DNA of 64,000 nucleotides from Chromohalobacter nigrandesensis. GTDB taxonomy: Bacteria; Pseudomonadota; Gammaproteobacteria; Pseudomonadales; Halomonadaceae. Positions 17,635 through 26,858 of the stretch are shown piece by piece. The notes under the pieces are model-generated. The model saw nothing but the letters and a program-made list of their open reading frames with translations. It was not told where the DNA came from and did no database searches. The stretch spans positions 124,001 to 188,000 of the forward strand of contig NZ_JAKGAM010000003.1 in NCBI RefSeq assembly GCF_023061285.1. The letters run 5' to 3'. Both the position numbers and the translations under genes were made by a program. Each line of letters opens with the position of its first letter. Position 1 is the first letter of the stretch.

Positions 17635-17664
17635 AAAAGCCCGCGAGATGACTCGCGGGCTTTT
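17635..17664 (-). terminator. Terminator of the tRNA-Arg gene
   Basis: Perfect 13-bp stem (17635-17647 with 17652-17664), ATGA loop. Its outer stem is an A run paired with a T run, so it can work on both strands. It lies 9 bp beyond the tRNA 3' end. Confidence 0.85.
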
Positions 17665-17673
17665 ATAGATTCG

Positions 17674-17750
17674 TGGCCCGCCCTGAAGGATTCGAACCTT
17701 CGACCTTTGCCTCCGGAGGGCAACGCTCTATCCAGCTGAGCTAAGGGCGG
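17674..17750 (-). tRNA. tRNA-Arg (anticodon CCG)
   Basis: A 77-nt cloverleaf with the 3' CCA encoded. The acceptor stem pairs CCGCCCT with AGGGCGG. The D-arm is AGCTCAGCTGGATAGAGC. The anticodon stem TTGCC/GGCAA holds loop CTCCGGA (anticodon CCG, codon CGG), and the T-arm contains GGTTCGAATCC. Discriminator base is G. Confidence 0.97.
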
Positions 17751-17771
17751 AACGCGGCATATCCTACTGCG

Positions 17772-18617
17772 TCAGGACAGGGGTTGTCCACCGCGAACGC
17801 CCGCTTCGTGCTTGGCGAGGATGCCTTGGGCGCGGCGAATGACCGGCGCATCGACCATCTGGCCTTCGACGCTGAACGCGCCTGCCTGGTGGCTGGCGCC
17901 GTCGACCACTTGCCTGGCCCAGGCGACGTCGGCCTCGCTGGGGGAAAACGCGTGGTTGACGGCGGGCAACTGCCGGGGATGAATGCATAGCATGCCGGCG
18001 AAGCCCATCTCCTTGGCATGAACGGCCGTTTGCGCCACGGCATCCGTGTCATCGATGGCGGGATGGGGGCTTTCAAGCGGCGCGGCCAGGCCCGCCGCGC
18101 GCGAATGGACGACGAGTTGATAGCGCCCCTGATCGAGCATTTGCCGAGCGCCCGGCGTCTCGGGTGTCAGCCCCAGCTCGGTGATCATATCCAGCGCCCC
18201 GAAACTCAGCCGTTCGACGCCAGCAACGCCGGTCAGGCTAGGCAGCGCCAGCAGGCCTTGCGCCGTTTCGATCAGTGGCCACAACGGCTTGCCACAGGCA
18301 GCGGCTTTTTCCAGTGCCTGGCAGGACTCGGCCTTGGGCACGATCACATGCGTGATCGCCGCCTGGCGCGCGCACATCGCCAGATCGGGTTCATAGTGCG
18401 GGGTAGCGTGGGCATTGATGCGCACCATGAGAGAGGCCTGTGGATTGTCTGCCAGAAACGCCTCGAGCGCGTCCCGTGCATTGGCCTTGTCGCTGTCGGC
18501 GACGGCGTCTTCCAGGTCGACGATGACGGCATCCGCCGGGCTGGCCAGAGCCTTGGCGATACGATCCGGCCGGGTGGCCGGCACAAATAGAAGAGAGCGC
18601 AGGGCGTGTGGATTCAT
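17772..18617 (-). CDS. HpcH/HpaI (CitE-like) acyl-CoA lyase, possibly (S)-citramalyl-CoA lyase
   Basis: 281 aa from ATG 18617 (GGAG 7 nt upstream). CitE-like TIM barrel: RSLLFVPATRPDRIAKAL, then DAVIVDLEDAV with the metal-binding Glu/Asp, an Arg in SLMVRINAHAT, and PLIETAQGLLALPSL with a second Glu ligand, then GALDMITELGL. It cleaves a short hydroxyacyl-CoA such as citramalyl-, malyl- or citryl-CoA. It follows a CaiB-type CoA-transferase gene by 11 bp, which would make its CoA ester. That pairing plus a divergent LysR gene resembles the itaconate degradation locus (ict, ccl, ripR) of Pseudomonas aeruginosa, but the hydratase gene is not here. Confidence 0.85.
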   Translation of the reverse strand: MNPHALRSLLFVPATRPDRIAKALASPADAVIVDLEDAVADSDKANARDALEAFLADNPQASLMVRINAHATPHYEPDLAMCARQAAITHVIVPKAESCQALEKAAACGKPLWPLIETAQGLLALPSLTGVAGVERLSFGALDMITELGLTPETPGARQMLDQGRYQLVVHSRAAGLAAPLESPHPAIDDTDAVAQTAVHAKEMGFAGMLCIHPRQLPAVNHAFSPSEADVAWARQVVDGASHQAGAFSVEGQMVDAPVIRRAQGILAKHEAGVRGGQPLS

Positions 18618-18628
18618 CAGAAGCTCCG

Positions 18629-19834
18629 TCAGATGATGCGGTTATCTTTCAAGCGCTGGATATCGTCGCGACCATAATCCAGCTCGGCAAGGATCATCTC
18701 GCTGTGCTCACCCAGCGCGGGTACCGGCTGCATCCGAGGAGCATAAGCACTGCTTTGTCCCGGCGGCAGCAGGGCCGGAATCTCGCCCGCCGGGCTGTCG
18801 ATACGCGTCCAGCGCTGACGCGCCTTGAGTTGCGGATGCGCCCAGACGCCATGCATGTCGTTGACGTTGGCATTGGCGATCTGCGCCTCATCGAGGCGTG
18901 CAAGCACTTCTTCCGCCGTCATCCCGCCAAATACGCGCACGATAAGAGCGCGCAACTCGTCACGATGCTCGGAGCGCCTGGCATTGGTGGAGAAACGCGT
19001 GTCTCCAGCCAGCTCAGGCTGCTGCAGCACCTTTTCACAGAAAGCCTGCCACTCGCGCTCGTTCTGTAGGCCCAGCATCACAGTCTTGTCGTCGCCGGTC
19101 GGAAACGGTCCGTACGGGTAGATAGTGGAATGCGAGGCGCCGGCTCGAGGCGGCGGTTCGGCGCCGTCGAACGCATAGTACATGGGATAGCCCATCCACT
19201 CGACGAGACTCTCCAGCATCGACACGTCGATATGGCTACCCACACCGGTGCGTCCGCGCAACAACAAGGCAGAGAGAATATTGCTGAAGGCATACATGCC
19301 GGCAGCGATATCGGCGACCGAACAGCCCGCCTTGGCCATGCCTTGCGGGTCCGGCGTGCCCGTCGTCGACAGAAAGCCTCCCTCGCTCTGAATCAAAAGA
19401 TCGTAGGCCTTCTTGTCATGATAGGGACCGTCTTCGCCATAGCCCGAGATGTCACACACGATCAGTCCTGGAAAGTCGGCGTGCAGTGTGTCGAAGGACA
19501 GTCCCAGACGCGTCGCGGCACCCGGCGCCAGATTTTGTACCAATACGTCGGCTTGACCCAGCAAACTGTCCAGAATCGTCCTGGCCTCGTCATTCTTGAC
19601 GTCGAGTGTCAGGCTTTCCTTGGAGCGATTGGTCCAAACGAAATGAGAAGACAAACCGTTGACCCGCGCATCGTAACCACGCGCAAAATCGCCGACGCCA
19701 GGGCGCTCGACCTTGATGACGCGCGCGCCCATGTCCGCCAACTGCCGGGTGCAGAAAGGTGCGGCGATCGCGTGTTCCAGGCTCACGACGGTCACGCCGT
19801 CCAGGGGACGTTGAAAAGTCGATAATGCTGTCAT
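18629..19834 (-). CDS. Family III (CaiB/BaiF) CoA-transferase
   Basis: 401 aa from ATG 19834 (AAGGAA about 8 nt upstream). Family III features: TVVSLEHAIAAPFCTRQLADMGARVIKVERPG, the FVWTNRSKESLTLDVK block, and a catalytic Asp in the ICDISGYGEDGPY region. Such enzymes move CoA between carboxylic acids through an aspartyl-CoA anhydride. With the downstream CitE-like lyase it forms a two-gene operon that would activate and cleave a C5 dicarboxylate (itaconate, mesaconate or citramalate are candidates). Confidence 0.85.
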   Translation of the reverse strand: MTALSTFQRPLDGVTVVSLEHAIAAPFCTRQLADMGARVIKVERPGVGDFARGYDARVNGLSSHFVWTNRSKESLTLDVKNDEARTILDSLLGQADVLVQNLAPGAATRLGLSFDTLHADFPGLIVCDISGYGEDGPYHDKKAYDLLIQSEGGFLSTTGTPDPQGMAKAGCSVADIAAGMYAFSNILSALLLRGRTGVGSHIDVSMLESLVEWMGYPMYYAFDGAEPPPRAGASHSTIYPYGPFPTGDDKTVMLGLQNEREWQAFCEKVLQQPELAGDTRFSTNARRSEHRDELRALIVRVFGGMTAEEVLARLDEAQIANANVNDMHGVWAHPQLKARQRWTRIDSPAGEIPALLPPGQSSAYAPRMQPVPALGEHSEMILAELDYGRDDIQRLKDNRII

Positions 19835-19892
19835 GCATGTGTTCCTTGGCTGTCGCCTATGGGGCTGGTGCTTTCAGCATGCACTGAGACAA

Positions 19893-19919
19893 TGCGTATG
19901 GTGAATTTGCATTTACGCA
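19893..19919. promoter_or_regulatory. Dyad TGCGTA-N15-TACGCA, candidate LysR operator
   Basis: Exact 6-bp inverted repeat in the 156-bp divergent spacer between the CoA-transferase gene and the LysR gene, a usual site for a LysR-type binding sequence. Assignment rests on position and symmetry only. Confidence 0.45.
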
Positions 19920-19990
19920 AGGCGGGGTTTGGCCAAGCCGAACACCAAAGACTGTGATTAAACCTTCACTTAATGCTCGGGAAACACATC

Positions 19991-20911
19991 ATGCATTTCG
20001 ATTTGCCGGATTTGCGCTTGTTCGTTCACGTTGCCGAGGCCCATAGCATGACGGGCGGGGCTCAGCGCGCCCACCTTTCAACGGCATCCGCCAGCACCCG
20101 TATGAAAACCCTCGAGGGCCAATTAGGCAGTCGGCTTTTCTATCGCAGCAGTCAAGGGGTGGAGACGACCCCGGCGGGTGAGCGGCTACTCCGGCATGCG
20201 CGGACGATCCTGCGGCAGGTCGAGCATGTAAAAACCGATTTCTCGGGCTATGCCGAAGGGGCGGCCGGTCATCTACGCATCTTTGCCAACACGACGGCCG
20301 TGAGCGACTTCATGCCGGACGTATTGGCTCAATTCCTTGCCTCCCGGCCCGGCGTTACCATCGATCTCAAGGAACGCTTGACCCATGACATCATGCGCGG
20401 CGTACTCGATGGGGCAGCCGATATGGGCATCGTGGCGGGTGACGTCACATCACAGGGACTGCAATGCGTGCCTTTCAGCCGGGACCGACTGGTCCTTGTC
20501 GTCCCGCAAGGACATGATCTCGCGGCAAAACATCAAGTCGCCTTCCACGAAAGCCTGAATTATCGCCATGTCGGTCTGCACGACGGCAGCACGCTGATGC
20601 AGTTCCTGAAAGAGCAGGTTCAGGATCTGGGACAACCCCTCCCCCTGAGAATCCAGGTTCTCGGCTTCGAGTCCGCCTGTCGGATGATCGAGGCCGGCGT
20701 GGGCATCGGCATTCTACCGGCCTCTTGTGCCCAGCGTTATCGGCAAACGATGGACATCAGGCTCATTGCATTGCAGGACACATGGGCCCACCGCGAACGT
20801 AGCATCGTCGTCCGCGAAGTGGATGCCTTGCCGAGTTGTGGCCAACAGTTGCTGGATGCCATCGTCAACTATCCGGGGTTTGTCGAACCTGGCCAGCTAA
20901 AAGCAGAATGA
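19991..20911 (+). CDS. LysR-family transcriptional regulator
   Basis: 306 aa from ATG 19991 (GGGAA upstream); an in-frame ATG at 19973 would add six residues. The N-terminal winged helix (FDLPDLRLFVHVAEAHSMTGG, then ASTRMKTLEGQLGSRLF) is followed by the periplasmic-binding-like effector domain. It is divergent from the CoA-transferase/lyase operon and probably controls it, with the CoA-activated acid or its ester as inducer. Confidence 0.88.
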   Translation: MHFDLPDLRLFVHVAEAHSMTGGAQRAHLSTASASTRMKTLEGQLGSRLFYRSSQGVETTPAGERLLRHARTILRQVEHVKTDFSGYAEGAAGHLRIFANTTAVSDFMPDVLAQFLASRPGVTIDLKERLTHDIMRGVLDGAADMGIVAGDVTSQGLQCVPFSRDRLVLVVPQGHDLAAKHQVAFHESLNYRHVGLHDGSTLMQFLKEQVQDLGQPLPLRIQVLGFESACRMIEAGVGIGILPASCAQRYRQTMDIRLIALQDTWAHRERSIVVREVDALPSCGQQLLDAIVNYPGFVEPGQLKAE

Positions 20912-20951
20912 CCCCGAGAAAGCCCCACATGCACCGGCGCCGAGATCCACG

Positions 20952-23009
20952 CTACCCCAACAGCGAGCGCAGCCCAGCAATGGCGTCCTTGCCGCGCGCC
21001 TGTTTTTTCTCGGGGTCTTCCTTGTCGGCGCGGCCTTCCCATTCCAGGTCGTCCGGCGGGAGCTCCTCGAGGAAGCGGCTAGGAGTGCAATCGAGCAGCT
21101 CGCCGTAGGTCTTGCGCTGACGGGCCAGCGTCAGTGTCAGCGTGCGCCGCGCGCGGGTGATGCCGACATAGGCGAGGCGGCGTTCTTCTTCGATGGTGCC
21201 GGCCTCGATCGCGTTACGGTGCGGCAGCAGCTCTTCCTCCAGCCCCATCAGATAAACATGCGGGAACTCCAGCCCCTTGGAGGCGTGCATGGTGAGTAGC
21301 TGCACCCGGTCGGAGTCGTCTTCCTCGGCTTGCTGCTCAAGGATGTCGCGCAACACCAGGCGCGATATCGCCGACTGTACATCGTCGGTCTCCTCGGAGG
21401 CCTCGCCGTCTTCATCGTCACGATGCATCGACTTCTCGAGCTGGTCGACCAGCGTCCACACATTGGCCATGCGCCGCTCGGCGACGGTCGGGGCGCTGGC
21501 GTTCTGGAACAGCCAGGCCTCGTAATCCATGTCGCGCAACATTTCGCGAATCGCCGCGATGGCATCGCCTTGATCCATGCGCCGGCGCACCCCGTCGATG
21601 AAGTGCGTGAAGCGCGACAGGCGCTCCACGGCACGCGTCGGCAGGACCTGTTCGAGGCCGATTTCATGGCAGGCGGCGAACAGGGAGACATGCCGCTCGG
21701 TGGCGTAGTTGGCAAGCTTTTCCAGCGTCCCGGGGCCGACCTCGCGACGCGGCACGTTGACGATACGCAGGAAGGCGTTGTCGTCGCCAGGGTTGATCAG
21801 CAAGCGCAGGTACGCCATGGCGTCCTTGATCTCGTTGCGCGAGAAGAACGACGTGCCGCCGGAAAGCTTGTAGGGAATCTGGTAATGCTGAAGCTTGAGC
21901 TCCAATAACCGCGCCTGGAAGTTGCCGCGATACAGCACAGCGAAATCGCGCCACTCGGCGCGCTCCTTGATGCGCCGGGTGAGGATCTCGCTGGCCACGC
22001 GCTCGGCCTCGGCTTCCTCATGGCGATTGACGATGACGCGAATGGCGTGGCCCTGGCCCATCTCCGACCACAGGGTCTTTTCGTAGACGTGAGGATTTTG
22101 ACCGATCAGCGTATTCGCCGCGCGCAGGATGGTCCCGGTGGAGCGATAGTTCTGCTCCAGCTTGATCACGTTGAGACGCGTAAAGTCCTCGCCCAGTGTC
22201 ACCAGGTTCTCAGGCCGCGCGCCGCGCCAGGCGTAGATCGACTGGTCGTCGTCGCCGACCACGGTGAAGGTGGCGCGCTCGGCCATCAGCAACTTGACCA
22301 GTTGATACTGGCTGACGTTGGTGTCCTGATACTCATCGACCAGCATGTAGTGGATCTTGCGTTGCCAGCGGGCCAAGGCGTCGGGATTGTCGCGCAGCAG
22401 GACCACCGGCAGCAGGATCAGGTCGTCGAAATCGACCGCGTTATAGGCCTTGAGGTGACGGTTGTAGGCTTCATACACCCGCGCCGCGTACTGCGCGTCC
22501 TCATCCGCAGCATGGGAAATCGCCTGCCCCGGCAGCACCAGATCGTTCTTCCATTGTGATATCTGCCCCTGCACGACGTTGATCTGCTCGGCGTCGGTAT
22601 CCGCTTCCTTCTGCATCAGATCGCGCAACAGCGCCTTGGCGTCTTCCGGGTCGAACAGCGAAAAGCCCGGCTTGTAGCCCAGCGTCTTCAATTCGCCACG
22701 AATGATATTGAGCCCCAGGGTGTGGAAGGTCGACACCGTCAAGCCGTGGCCCTCGCGGCCCTTGAGCATCTGCCCCACGCGCTCCTTCATCTCGCGCGCC
22801 GCCTTGTTGGTGAAGGTCACCGCCGCGATCTTGCGCGCGCTCATCCCGCATTCCTGCACCAGATAAGCGATCTTGGTGGTGATCACGCTGGTCTTGCCGG
22901 ACCCCGCGCCCGCCAACACCAGGCACGGGCCGTCGATATAACGCACCGCTTCCTGCTGGCGCGGATTGAGGCCGGCAATGCGCTTCTGGATCGAGGTGGG
23001 GAGGCTCAT
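20952..23009 (-). CDS. rep: ATP-dependent DNA helicase Rep
   Basis: 685 aa UvrD/Rep-type SF1A helicase. [27 protein letters not shown] (Q motif and Walker A) is at the N-terminus, then VDEYQDTN (Walker B), [49 protein letters not shown] and [14 protein letters not shown]. Length and the Rep-specific spacing fit Rep rather than UvrD (usually 720 aa). It helps restart replication at blocked forks. Its start overlaps the trmL stop by 4 bp, so the two are co-transcribed. Confidence 0.92.
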   Translation of the reverse strand: MSLPTSIQKRIAGLNPRQQEAVRYIDGPCLVLAGAGSGKTSVITTKIAYLVQECGMSARKIAAVTFTNKAAREMKERVGQMLKGREGHGLTVSTFHTLGLNIIRGELKTLGYKPGFSLFDPEDAKALLRDLMQKEADTDAEQINVVQGQISQWKNDLVLPGQAISHAADEDAQYAARVYEAYNRHLKAYNAVDFDDLILLPVVLLRDNPDALARWQRKIHYMLVDEYQDTNVSQYQLVKLLMAERATFTVVGDDDQSIYAWRGARPENLVTLGEDFTRLNVIKLEQNYRSTGTILRAANTLIGQNPHVYEKTLWSEMGQGHAIRVIVNRHEEAEAERVASEILTRRIKERAEWRDFAVLYRGNFQARLLELKLQHYQIPYKLSGGTSFFSRNEIKDAMAYLRLLINPGDDNAFLRIVNVPRREVGPGTLEKLANYATERHVSLFAACHEIGLEQVLPTRAVERLSRFTHFIDGVRRRMDQGDAIAAIREMLRDMDYEAWLFQNASAPTVAERRMANVWTLVDQLEKSMHRDDEDGEASEETDDVQSAISRLVLRDILEQQAEEDDSDRVQLLTMHASKGLEFPHVYLMGLEEELLPHRNAIEAGTIEEERRLAYVGITRARRTLTLTLARQRKTYGELLDCTPSRFLEELPPDDLEWEGRADKEDPEKKQARGKDAIAGLRSLLG

Positions 23010-23509
23010 GCGTGAACCGTATCCGTCGCATTGACGCCCGCCACGGGAGCGGCTCCGGCGAACTCGAGCTGGCGCCAGGCTTCAAAGACCAGGATCGCGC
23101 AGGCGTTGGAAAGGTTCAGGCTACGGCTATCCGGCAGCATGGGGATGCGCAGGCGTTGCGCCTCCGGTAGCGCCTCCAGCATTGTCTGCGGAAGCCCGCG
23201 TGTTTCGGGGCCGAAGACCAGCGCATCGCCTTGCCGATAGGCGACGTCGTGATACCCGGTGCGGCCGCGCGTGGAGACCGCCAGCACGCGCGCCGGTTGC
23301 ACGCTTTCCACAAAGGCATACCAGTCGGCATGCACCTTGACCCGCGCCCACTCATGGTAGTCGAGCCCGGCGCGGCGCAGACGCTTGTCGTCGAGCGCGA
23401 AGCCCAGCGGCTCGATGAGATGAAGACGAAAGCCGGTGTTGGCGCACAGACGGATGAGATTGCCCGTGTTGGGCGGAATTTCGGGCTCAAAGAGTACGAT
23501 ATCGAGCAT
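23006..23509 (-). CDS. trmL: tRNA (cytidine(34)-2'-O)-methyltransferase TrmL
   Basis: 167 aa SPOUT methyltransferase from ATG 23509; the frame extends upstream but only this start gives the typical [20 protein letters not shown] beginning. Knot motifs [13 protein letters not shown] and [22 protein letters not shown] bind S-adenosylmethionine. TrmL modifies the wobble nucleotide of two leucine tRNAs. The upstream region contains a 12-copy heptanucleotide repeat. Confidence 0.92.
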   Translation of the reverse strand: MLDIVLFEPEIPPNTGNLIRLCANTGFRLHLIEPLGFALDDKRLRRAGLDYHEWARVKVHADWYAFVESVQPARVLAVSTRGRTGYHDVAYRQGDALVFGPETRGLPQTMLEALPEAQRLRIPMLPDSRSLNLSNACAILVFEAWRQLEFAGAAPVAGVNATDTVHA

Positions 23510-23615
23510 GAGGATCACTCTGCCAATGGCGGCGATGTGCCTGCATGATACGCAATCGGCGCCCCGAATGGGACGCCGATGTTGCTTTCTACAGCGCCCC
23601 GAAGCTGGCGCCACC

Positions 23616-23703
23616 GCTCGTAGCTCGTAGCTCGTAGCTCGTAGCTCGTAGCTCGTAGCTCGTAGCTCGTAGCTCGTAGCTCGTAGCTCGTAGCTCGTAG
23701 CTC
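23616..23703. repeat. Perfect heptanucleotide tandem repeat (GTAGCTC)12
   Basis: Twelve exact copies of GTAGCTC (23620-23703) preceded by a partial GCTC copy. It lies 107 bp upstream of the trmL start and 8 bp beyond the stop of the YfaZ-type gene. A 7-bp unit is prone to slipped-strand length change; here it would alter leader length or promoter spacing, not a reading frame. Confidence 0.97.
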
Positions 23704-23711
23704 AGGATATG

Positions 23712-24266
23712 CTAGAAGCCGACGCTGACTCCAAATACCGGGCCGCTATCGAGGGTATGCTCACCGCTCTCGTCGAAGTCGGTGCGGTAATAGCGATAAC
23801 CGCCATAGAGATAAGTCTGCGAGACGACATTGACCCGTGCCTGGGCGCCGTACTCGTAGCTCTTCTCGATGTCGCCGTGGCTCAGGCCGTCCGGCGTATA
23901 AAAGCCGTAACCGCCCACCGAGGTCAGCGGAATCGGTGTATCGACGAAGGCCGATCCGCCGAGCCCGACGCCACCACCGTCACCGTAGTGCGTGTCCTGG
24001 TATTGATAGCGCGCGCCCACCGAGAGATCGACCAGCGGCAGATACGGCGAGAACATCAACGACCCGGAATAGGCATCGGCGTCATGGCCGCTATCGTCGG
24101 AGGTGAAGTAACCGACACTGGCACGCAGGGTGGGAAAGATGCTCTGGCTCGCTTCGATCCCCTGCGAGTCGGCGCCGGCATTGGCGGAAACGCTGAGCGC
24201 CATGGCCTGCTGGCTGGCTAGCAGGAGACCGGCGGAGGTGAGTGCGAAACCGAGTGACTTGATCAT
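23712..24266 (-). CDS. YfaZ-family outer membrane protein
   Basis: 184 aa from ATG 24266 (GAGAG 7 nt upstream). A signal peptide is clear (IKSLGFALTSAGLLLASQQAMA). The mature part is a short beta-barrel with alternating aromatic strands (ASVGYFTSD, SVGARYQYQDTHYG, TYLYGGYRYYRTDF) and ends in Phe, the outer-membrane assembly signal. YfaZ proteins are uncharacterised porin-like barrels. It is a single gene between pyrE and trmL on the same strand. Confidence 0.85.
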   Translation of the reverse strand: MIKSLGFALTSAGLLLASQQAMALSVSANAGADSQGIEASQSIFPTLRASVGYFTSDDSGHDADAYSGSLMFSPYLPLVDLSVGARYQYQDTHYGDGGGVGLGGSAFVDTPIPLTSVGGYGFYTPDGLSHGDIEKSYEYGAQARVNVVSQTYLYGGYRYYRTDFDESGEHTLDSGPVFGVSVGF

Positions 24267-24346
24267 GGGAGACTCTCGCAAAAGATGGTGAACACCATCA
24301 TCACTATGGCATAATCGCTTCAGTTTAGAAACGCCGTTTTAAAACC

Positions 24347-25033
24347 TTAGCCGTCGAGCTGCACGCCGTAACGATCACGATACGCGCGAATGGCCTCGGC
24401 ATGGGGCTTGAGGCCCTCACCGGCATGCGTTTCGAGGTAAGTCAGCACCTGGTCGAGCGTGACGATACTCACCACCGGCATGGCGTAGCGCGCCTCGACC
24501 TCCTGGATGGCACTGCGGCGCTGGGCGCCCTCTTCGGCCTGGCCGCACTCCTGACGATCGAGAGCGATGACCACGCCCGCCGCCTGGGCATCGGCGGCAT
24601 CGATCAGGTCCATGACCTCGCGGATCGCGGTACCCGCAGTGATGACGTCGTCGATGATCAGCACCCGCCCGGCGAGCGCGGCGCCAACGATATTGCCGCC
24701 TTCGCCGTGGTCCTTGGCTTCCTTGCGGTTGAACGCGAACGGCAAGTCGCGGTCATGATAATCGGCCAGTGCCACGGCCGTGGTGGTAGCAAGCGGGATG
24801 CCCTTGTAGGCCGGGCCGAAGAGCACATCCGCCTCGAGACCGCTATGCGCGATAGCCTGCGCATAGAAGCGGCCCAGACGCGCCAGGGCACGGCCGCTCT
24901 TGAACAGACCGGCGTTGAAGAAATAGGGGCTGACCCGCCCGGACTTGAGAGTGAATTCACCGAAGGTGAGCACGCCTTCTTCGATGGCGAACTCGATGAA
25001 TTCCTGCTGATATGGTTGCAGTTGCGCGGTCAC
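24347..25033 (-). CDS. pyrE: Orotate phosphoribosyltransferase PyrE
   Basis: 228 aa from GTG 25033 (GGGAG 6 nt upstream). Signatures: [54 protein letters not shown], and the PRPP loop [13 protein letters not shown]. It makes orotidine 5'-phosphate in pyrimidine synthesis. It is divergent from crc, the same arrangement as in Pseudomonas. Confidence 0.96.
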   Translation of the reverse strand: MTAQLQPYQQEFIEFAIEEGVLTFGEFTLKSGRVSPYFFNAGLFKSGRALARLGRFYAQAIAHSGLEADVLFGPAYKGIPLATTTAVALADYHDRDLPFAFNRKEAKDHGEGGNIVGAALAGRVLIIDDVITAGTAIREVMDLIDAADAQAAGVVIALDRQECGQAEEGAQRRSAIQEVEARYAMPVVSIVTLDQVLTYLETHAGEGLKPHAEAIRAYRDRYGVQLDG

Positions 25034-25069
25034 GCCGGACTCCCTATCACCCTGATCGCTATTACACAT

Positions 25070-25099
25070 TTACCTAAACGTCGAAAGCTCAGGTATCAT
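25070..25099 (+). promoter_or_regulatory. Candidate crc promoter
   Basis: TTACCT (25070-25075) and TATCAT (25094-25099) are spaced 18 bp apart, 28 bp before the crc start and in the pyrE/crc divergent spacer. Consensus match is moderate. Confidence 0.4.
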
Positions 25100-25126
25100 A
25101 CACGCGCGACGAAAAAGGGACCATGT

Positions 25127-25894
25127 ATGAAAATCGCCAGCATCAATGTCAACGGAATCCGCGAAGCGGTCGGGAGGGGGTTTCTCGACTGGCTGGCCAA
25201 CCAGGACGCCGACGTCATCTGCGTTCAGAACCTCAAGGCCAAAAGCTTCGAACTCGACGACAGCATTCTTTTCCCCGAGGGGTACGAAGGCTATTTCCTG
25301 GACGCCGAGGAAGACGGTTTCTCGGGTGTAGGACTCTATTGCCGCAAGATTCCCAAGGCCATCATGTACGGGCTGGGCTTTCCCCAGTGCGATAACGAAG
25401 CGCGCTTTTTGCAGGCCGATTACGACCGCTTCAGCATCGCCAGCTTCCTGATGCCCGACGGTAGCGACATGGAGGCCAAGCAGTCCTTCATGAGCCAGTA
25501 TCAGGAATATCTCAGCAAGATGGTCAAAAAGCGCCGCGAATACATCATCTGCGGCACTTGGCACATCGCGCACAAGACCATCGATCTTGCCAACTGGGCC
25601 GATAACCAGACCACCCCCGGGTTTCGTCCCGAAGAGCGCGCGTGGATGGATCAGGTCTTCGGGCCGATGGGCTATATCGATACCTTCCGCGAGATCAATC
25701 GCGATGCCAGTCAGTACACTTGGTGGCCCAAGCTCGACCAGGACGTGCCTCGCATGCGTCAGGAAGGCTGGCGCCTCGATTACCAGATCGTCGGCCCCGA
25801 CTTCCGCCGCCACGTGGTGGATGCCTGGATCGACCGCGACGCGACTTTCTCAGAATTCGCGCCGCTCATCGTCGAGTACGACCTCGAGCTGTAA
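25127..25894 (+). CDS. crc: Catabolite repression control protein Crc
   Basis: 255 aa exonuclease III-fold protein from ATG 25127 (AAGGGA 7 nt upstream). The overall fold is ExoIII-like (KIASINVNGIREAV) but catalytic positions are changed: the Glu of the ExoIII LQETK motif is Asn (VQNLK), the Asp and Asn of GDFNIA become GTWHIA, and the final Asp-His of SDHCPV becomes SEFAPL. So it cannot be a normal nuclease. This, the pyrE-divergent position and the WWPKLDQDVPRMRQEGWRLDYQ stretch match Pseudomonas Crc, which acts with Hfq to repress translation of catabolic mRNAs. It suggests Hfq-Crc control of the catabolic operons in this window. Confidence 0.9.
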   Translation: MKIASINVNGIREAVGRGFLDWLANQDADVICVQNLKAKSFELDDSILFPEGYEGYFLDAEEDGFSGVGLYCRKIPKAIMYGLGFPQCDNEARFLQADYDRFSIASFLMPDGSDMEAKQSFMSQYQEYLSKMVKKRREYIICGTWHIAHKTIDLANWADNQTTPGFRPEERAWMDQVFGPMGYIDTFREINRDASQYTWWPKLDQDVPRMRQEGWRLDYQIVGPDFRRHVVDAWIDRDATFSEFAPLIVEYDLEL

Positions 25895-25916
25895 CGTCGC
25901 CGGTCCCGCGCAAATG

Positions 25917-25943
25917 ACGACGCCGGCCCCAGGCCGGCGTCGT
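25917..25943 (+). terminator. Hairpin between crc and rph
   Basis: A 12-bp GC-rich stem (25917-25928 with 25932-25943) with a 3-nt loop, 22 bp after the crc stop and 29 bp before the convergent rph end. The U-tract is poor (GCGTTCTTG). Confidence 0.6.
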
Positions 25944-25972
25944 GCGTTCTTGCCGCATGCTAGCGTCCGCGA

Positions 25973-26695
25973 TCAGTCGCGAAAGCCCAGCGCCTCGCGC
26001 TGATGGGCGAATAGCTTACTTCCGGCACCTTCGGCCAGGTCGAGCATCGCGTTGAGCTCCTGGCGGGTGAACGTCGCCGTTTCGGCCGTGCCCTGCACCT
26101 CGATCAAGCCGCCATCCTCGGCCATGACCACGTTCATGTCGGTGCCCGCCGTGCTGTCCTCGGGATAGTCGAGATCCACCACCGGCTGGCCCTTGAAGAT
26201 GCCCACCGACACCGAACTCACCAGCTGCTTGAAGGGATCCTTCTTGATCAACTTCTCGCGCTGCAGATGATGGATCGCATCCACCAGCGCTACGCAGCCA
26301 CCGGTGATCGACGCCGTGCGCGTGCCGCCATCGGCCTGGATCACGTCGCAATCCACGGTAATGGTGAATTCGCCGAGCTTCTTGAGATCCACCACCGTAC
26401 GCAGCGAACGGCCGATCAAGCGCTGAATCTCCAGCGTACGACCGCCTTGCTTGCCCCGCGTGGCCTCGCGTCCGCCACGGGTGTGGGTCGCGCGTGGCAG
26501 CATGCCGTATTCCGCCGTGATCCACCCCTGATGCTTGCCACGCAGCCAGCGCGGCACGCCGGCTTCGACACTGGCATTGCACAGTACCTTGGTGTCACCG
26601 AAGCTCACCAATACGGAGCCCTCCGCATGGCGCGTATAGCCCCGCTCGAGCGTGATCTCGCGGGGTTGATCGGGCTGTCGTCCACTCGGGCGCAT
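25973..26695 (-). CDS. rph: Ribonuclease PH
   Basis: 240 aa from ATG 26695 (GAGGTGGT upstream). Typical start [29 protein letters not shown], then [14 protein letters not shown] and [16 protein letters not shown]. It trims tRNA 3' ends phosphorolytically. It is divergent from yicC, as in other gammaproteobacteria. Confidence 0.96.
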   Translation of the reverse strand: MRPSGRQPDQPREITLERGYTRHAEGSVLVSFGDTKVLCNASVEAGVPRWLRGKHQGWITAEYGMLPRATHTRGGREATRGKQGGRTLEIQRLIGRSLRTVVDLKKLGEFTITVDCDVIQADGGTRTASITGGCVALVDAIHHLQREKLIKKDPFKQLVSSVSVGIFKGQPVVDLDYPEDSTAGTDMNVVMAEDGGLIEVQGTAETATFTRQELNAMLDLAEGAGSKLFAHQREALGFRD

Positions 26696-26858
26696 ACCAC
26701 CTCTCTGCATCGTCAATCGAAAAAACCAAGTTCGAAACAATCAAGTCGCGCTCATGCCGCGACGATCCACACATTCTACACTCAAGCGGGCCTCAAGCGG
26801 ACCGGGAATCGGTTAGACTGCAGGATTAAAGAATGGCTTCGCAGCGCAGGAGAATCGC

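Noticed and set aside
23616-23703. CRISPR array.
   Set aside because: The repeats are 7 bp and abut without spacers.
24401-25894. A 497-codon frame joining antisense pyrE to crc.
   Set aside because: Only the part from ATG 25127 has a ribosome site and Crc homology; the rest is open by chance over pyrE.
25127-25894. Exonuclease III (xthA).
   Set aside because: The catalytic Glu, Asp/Asn and Asp-His positions are replaced, and the pyrE-divergent position is that of crc.
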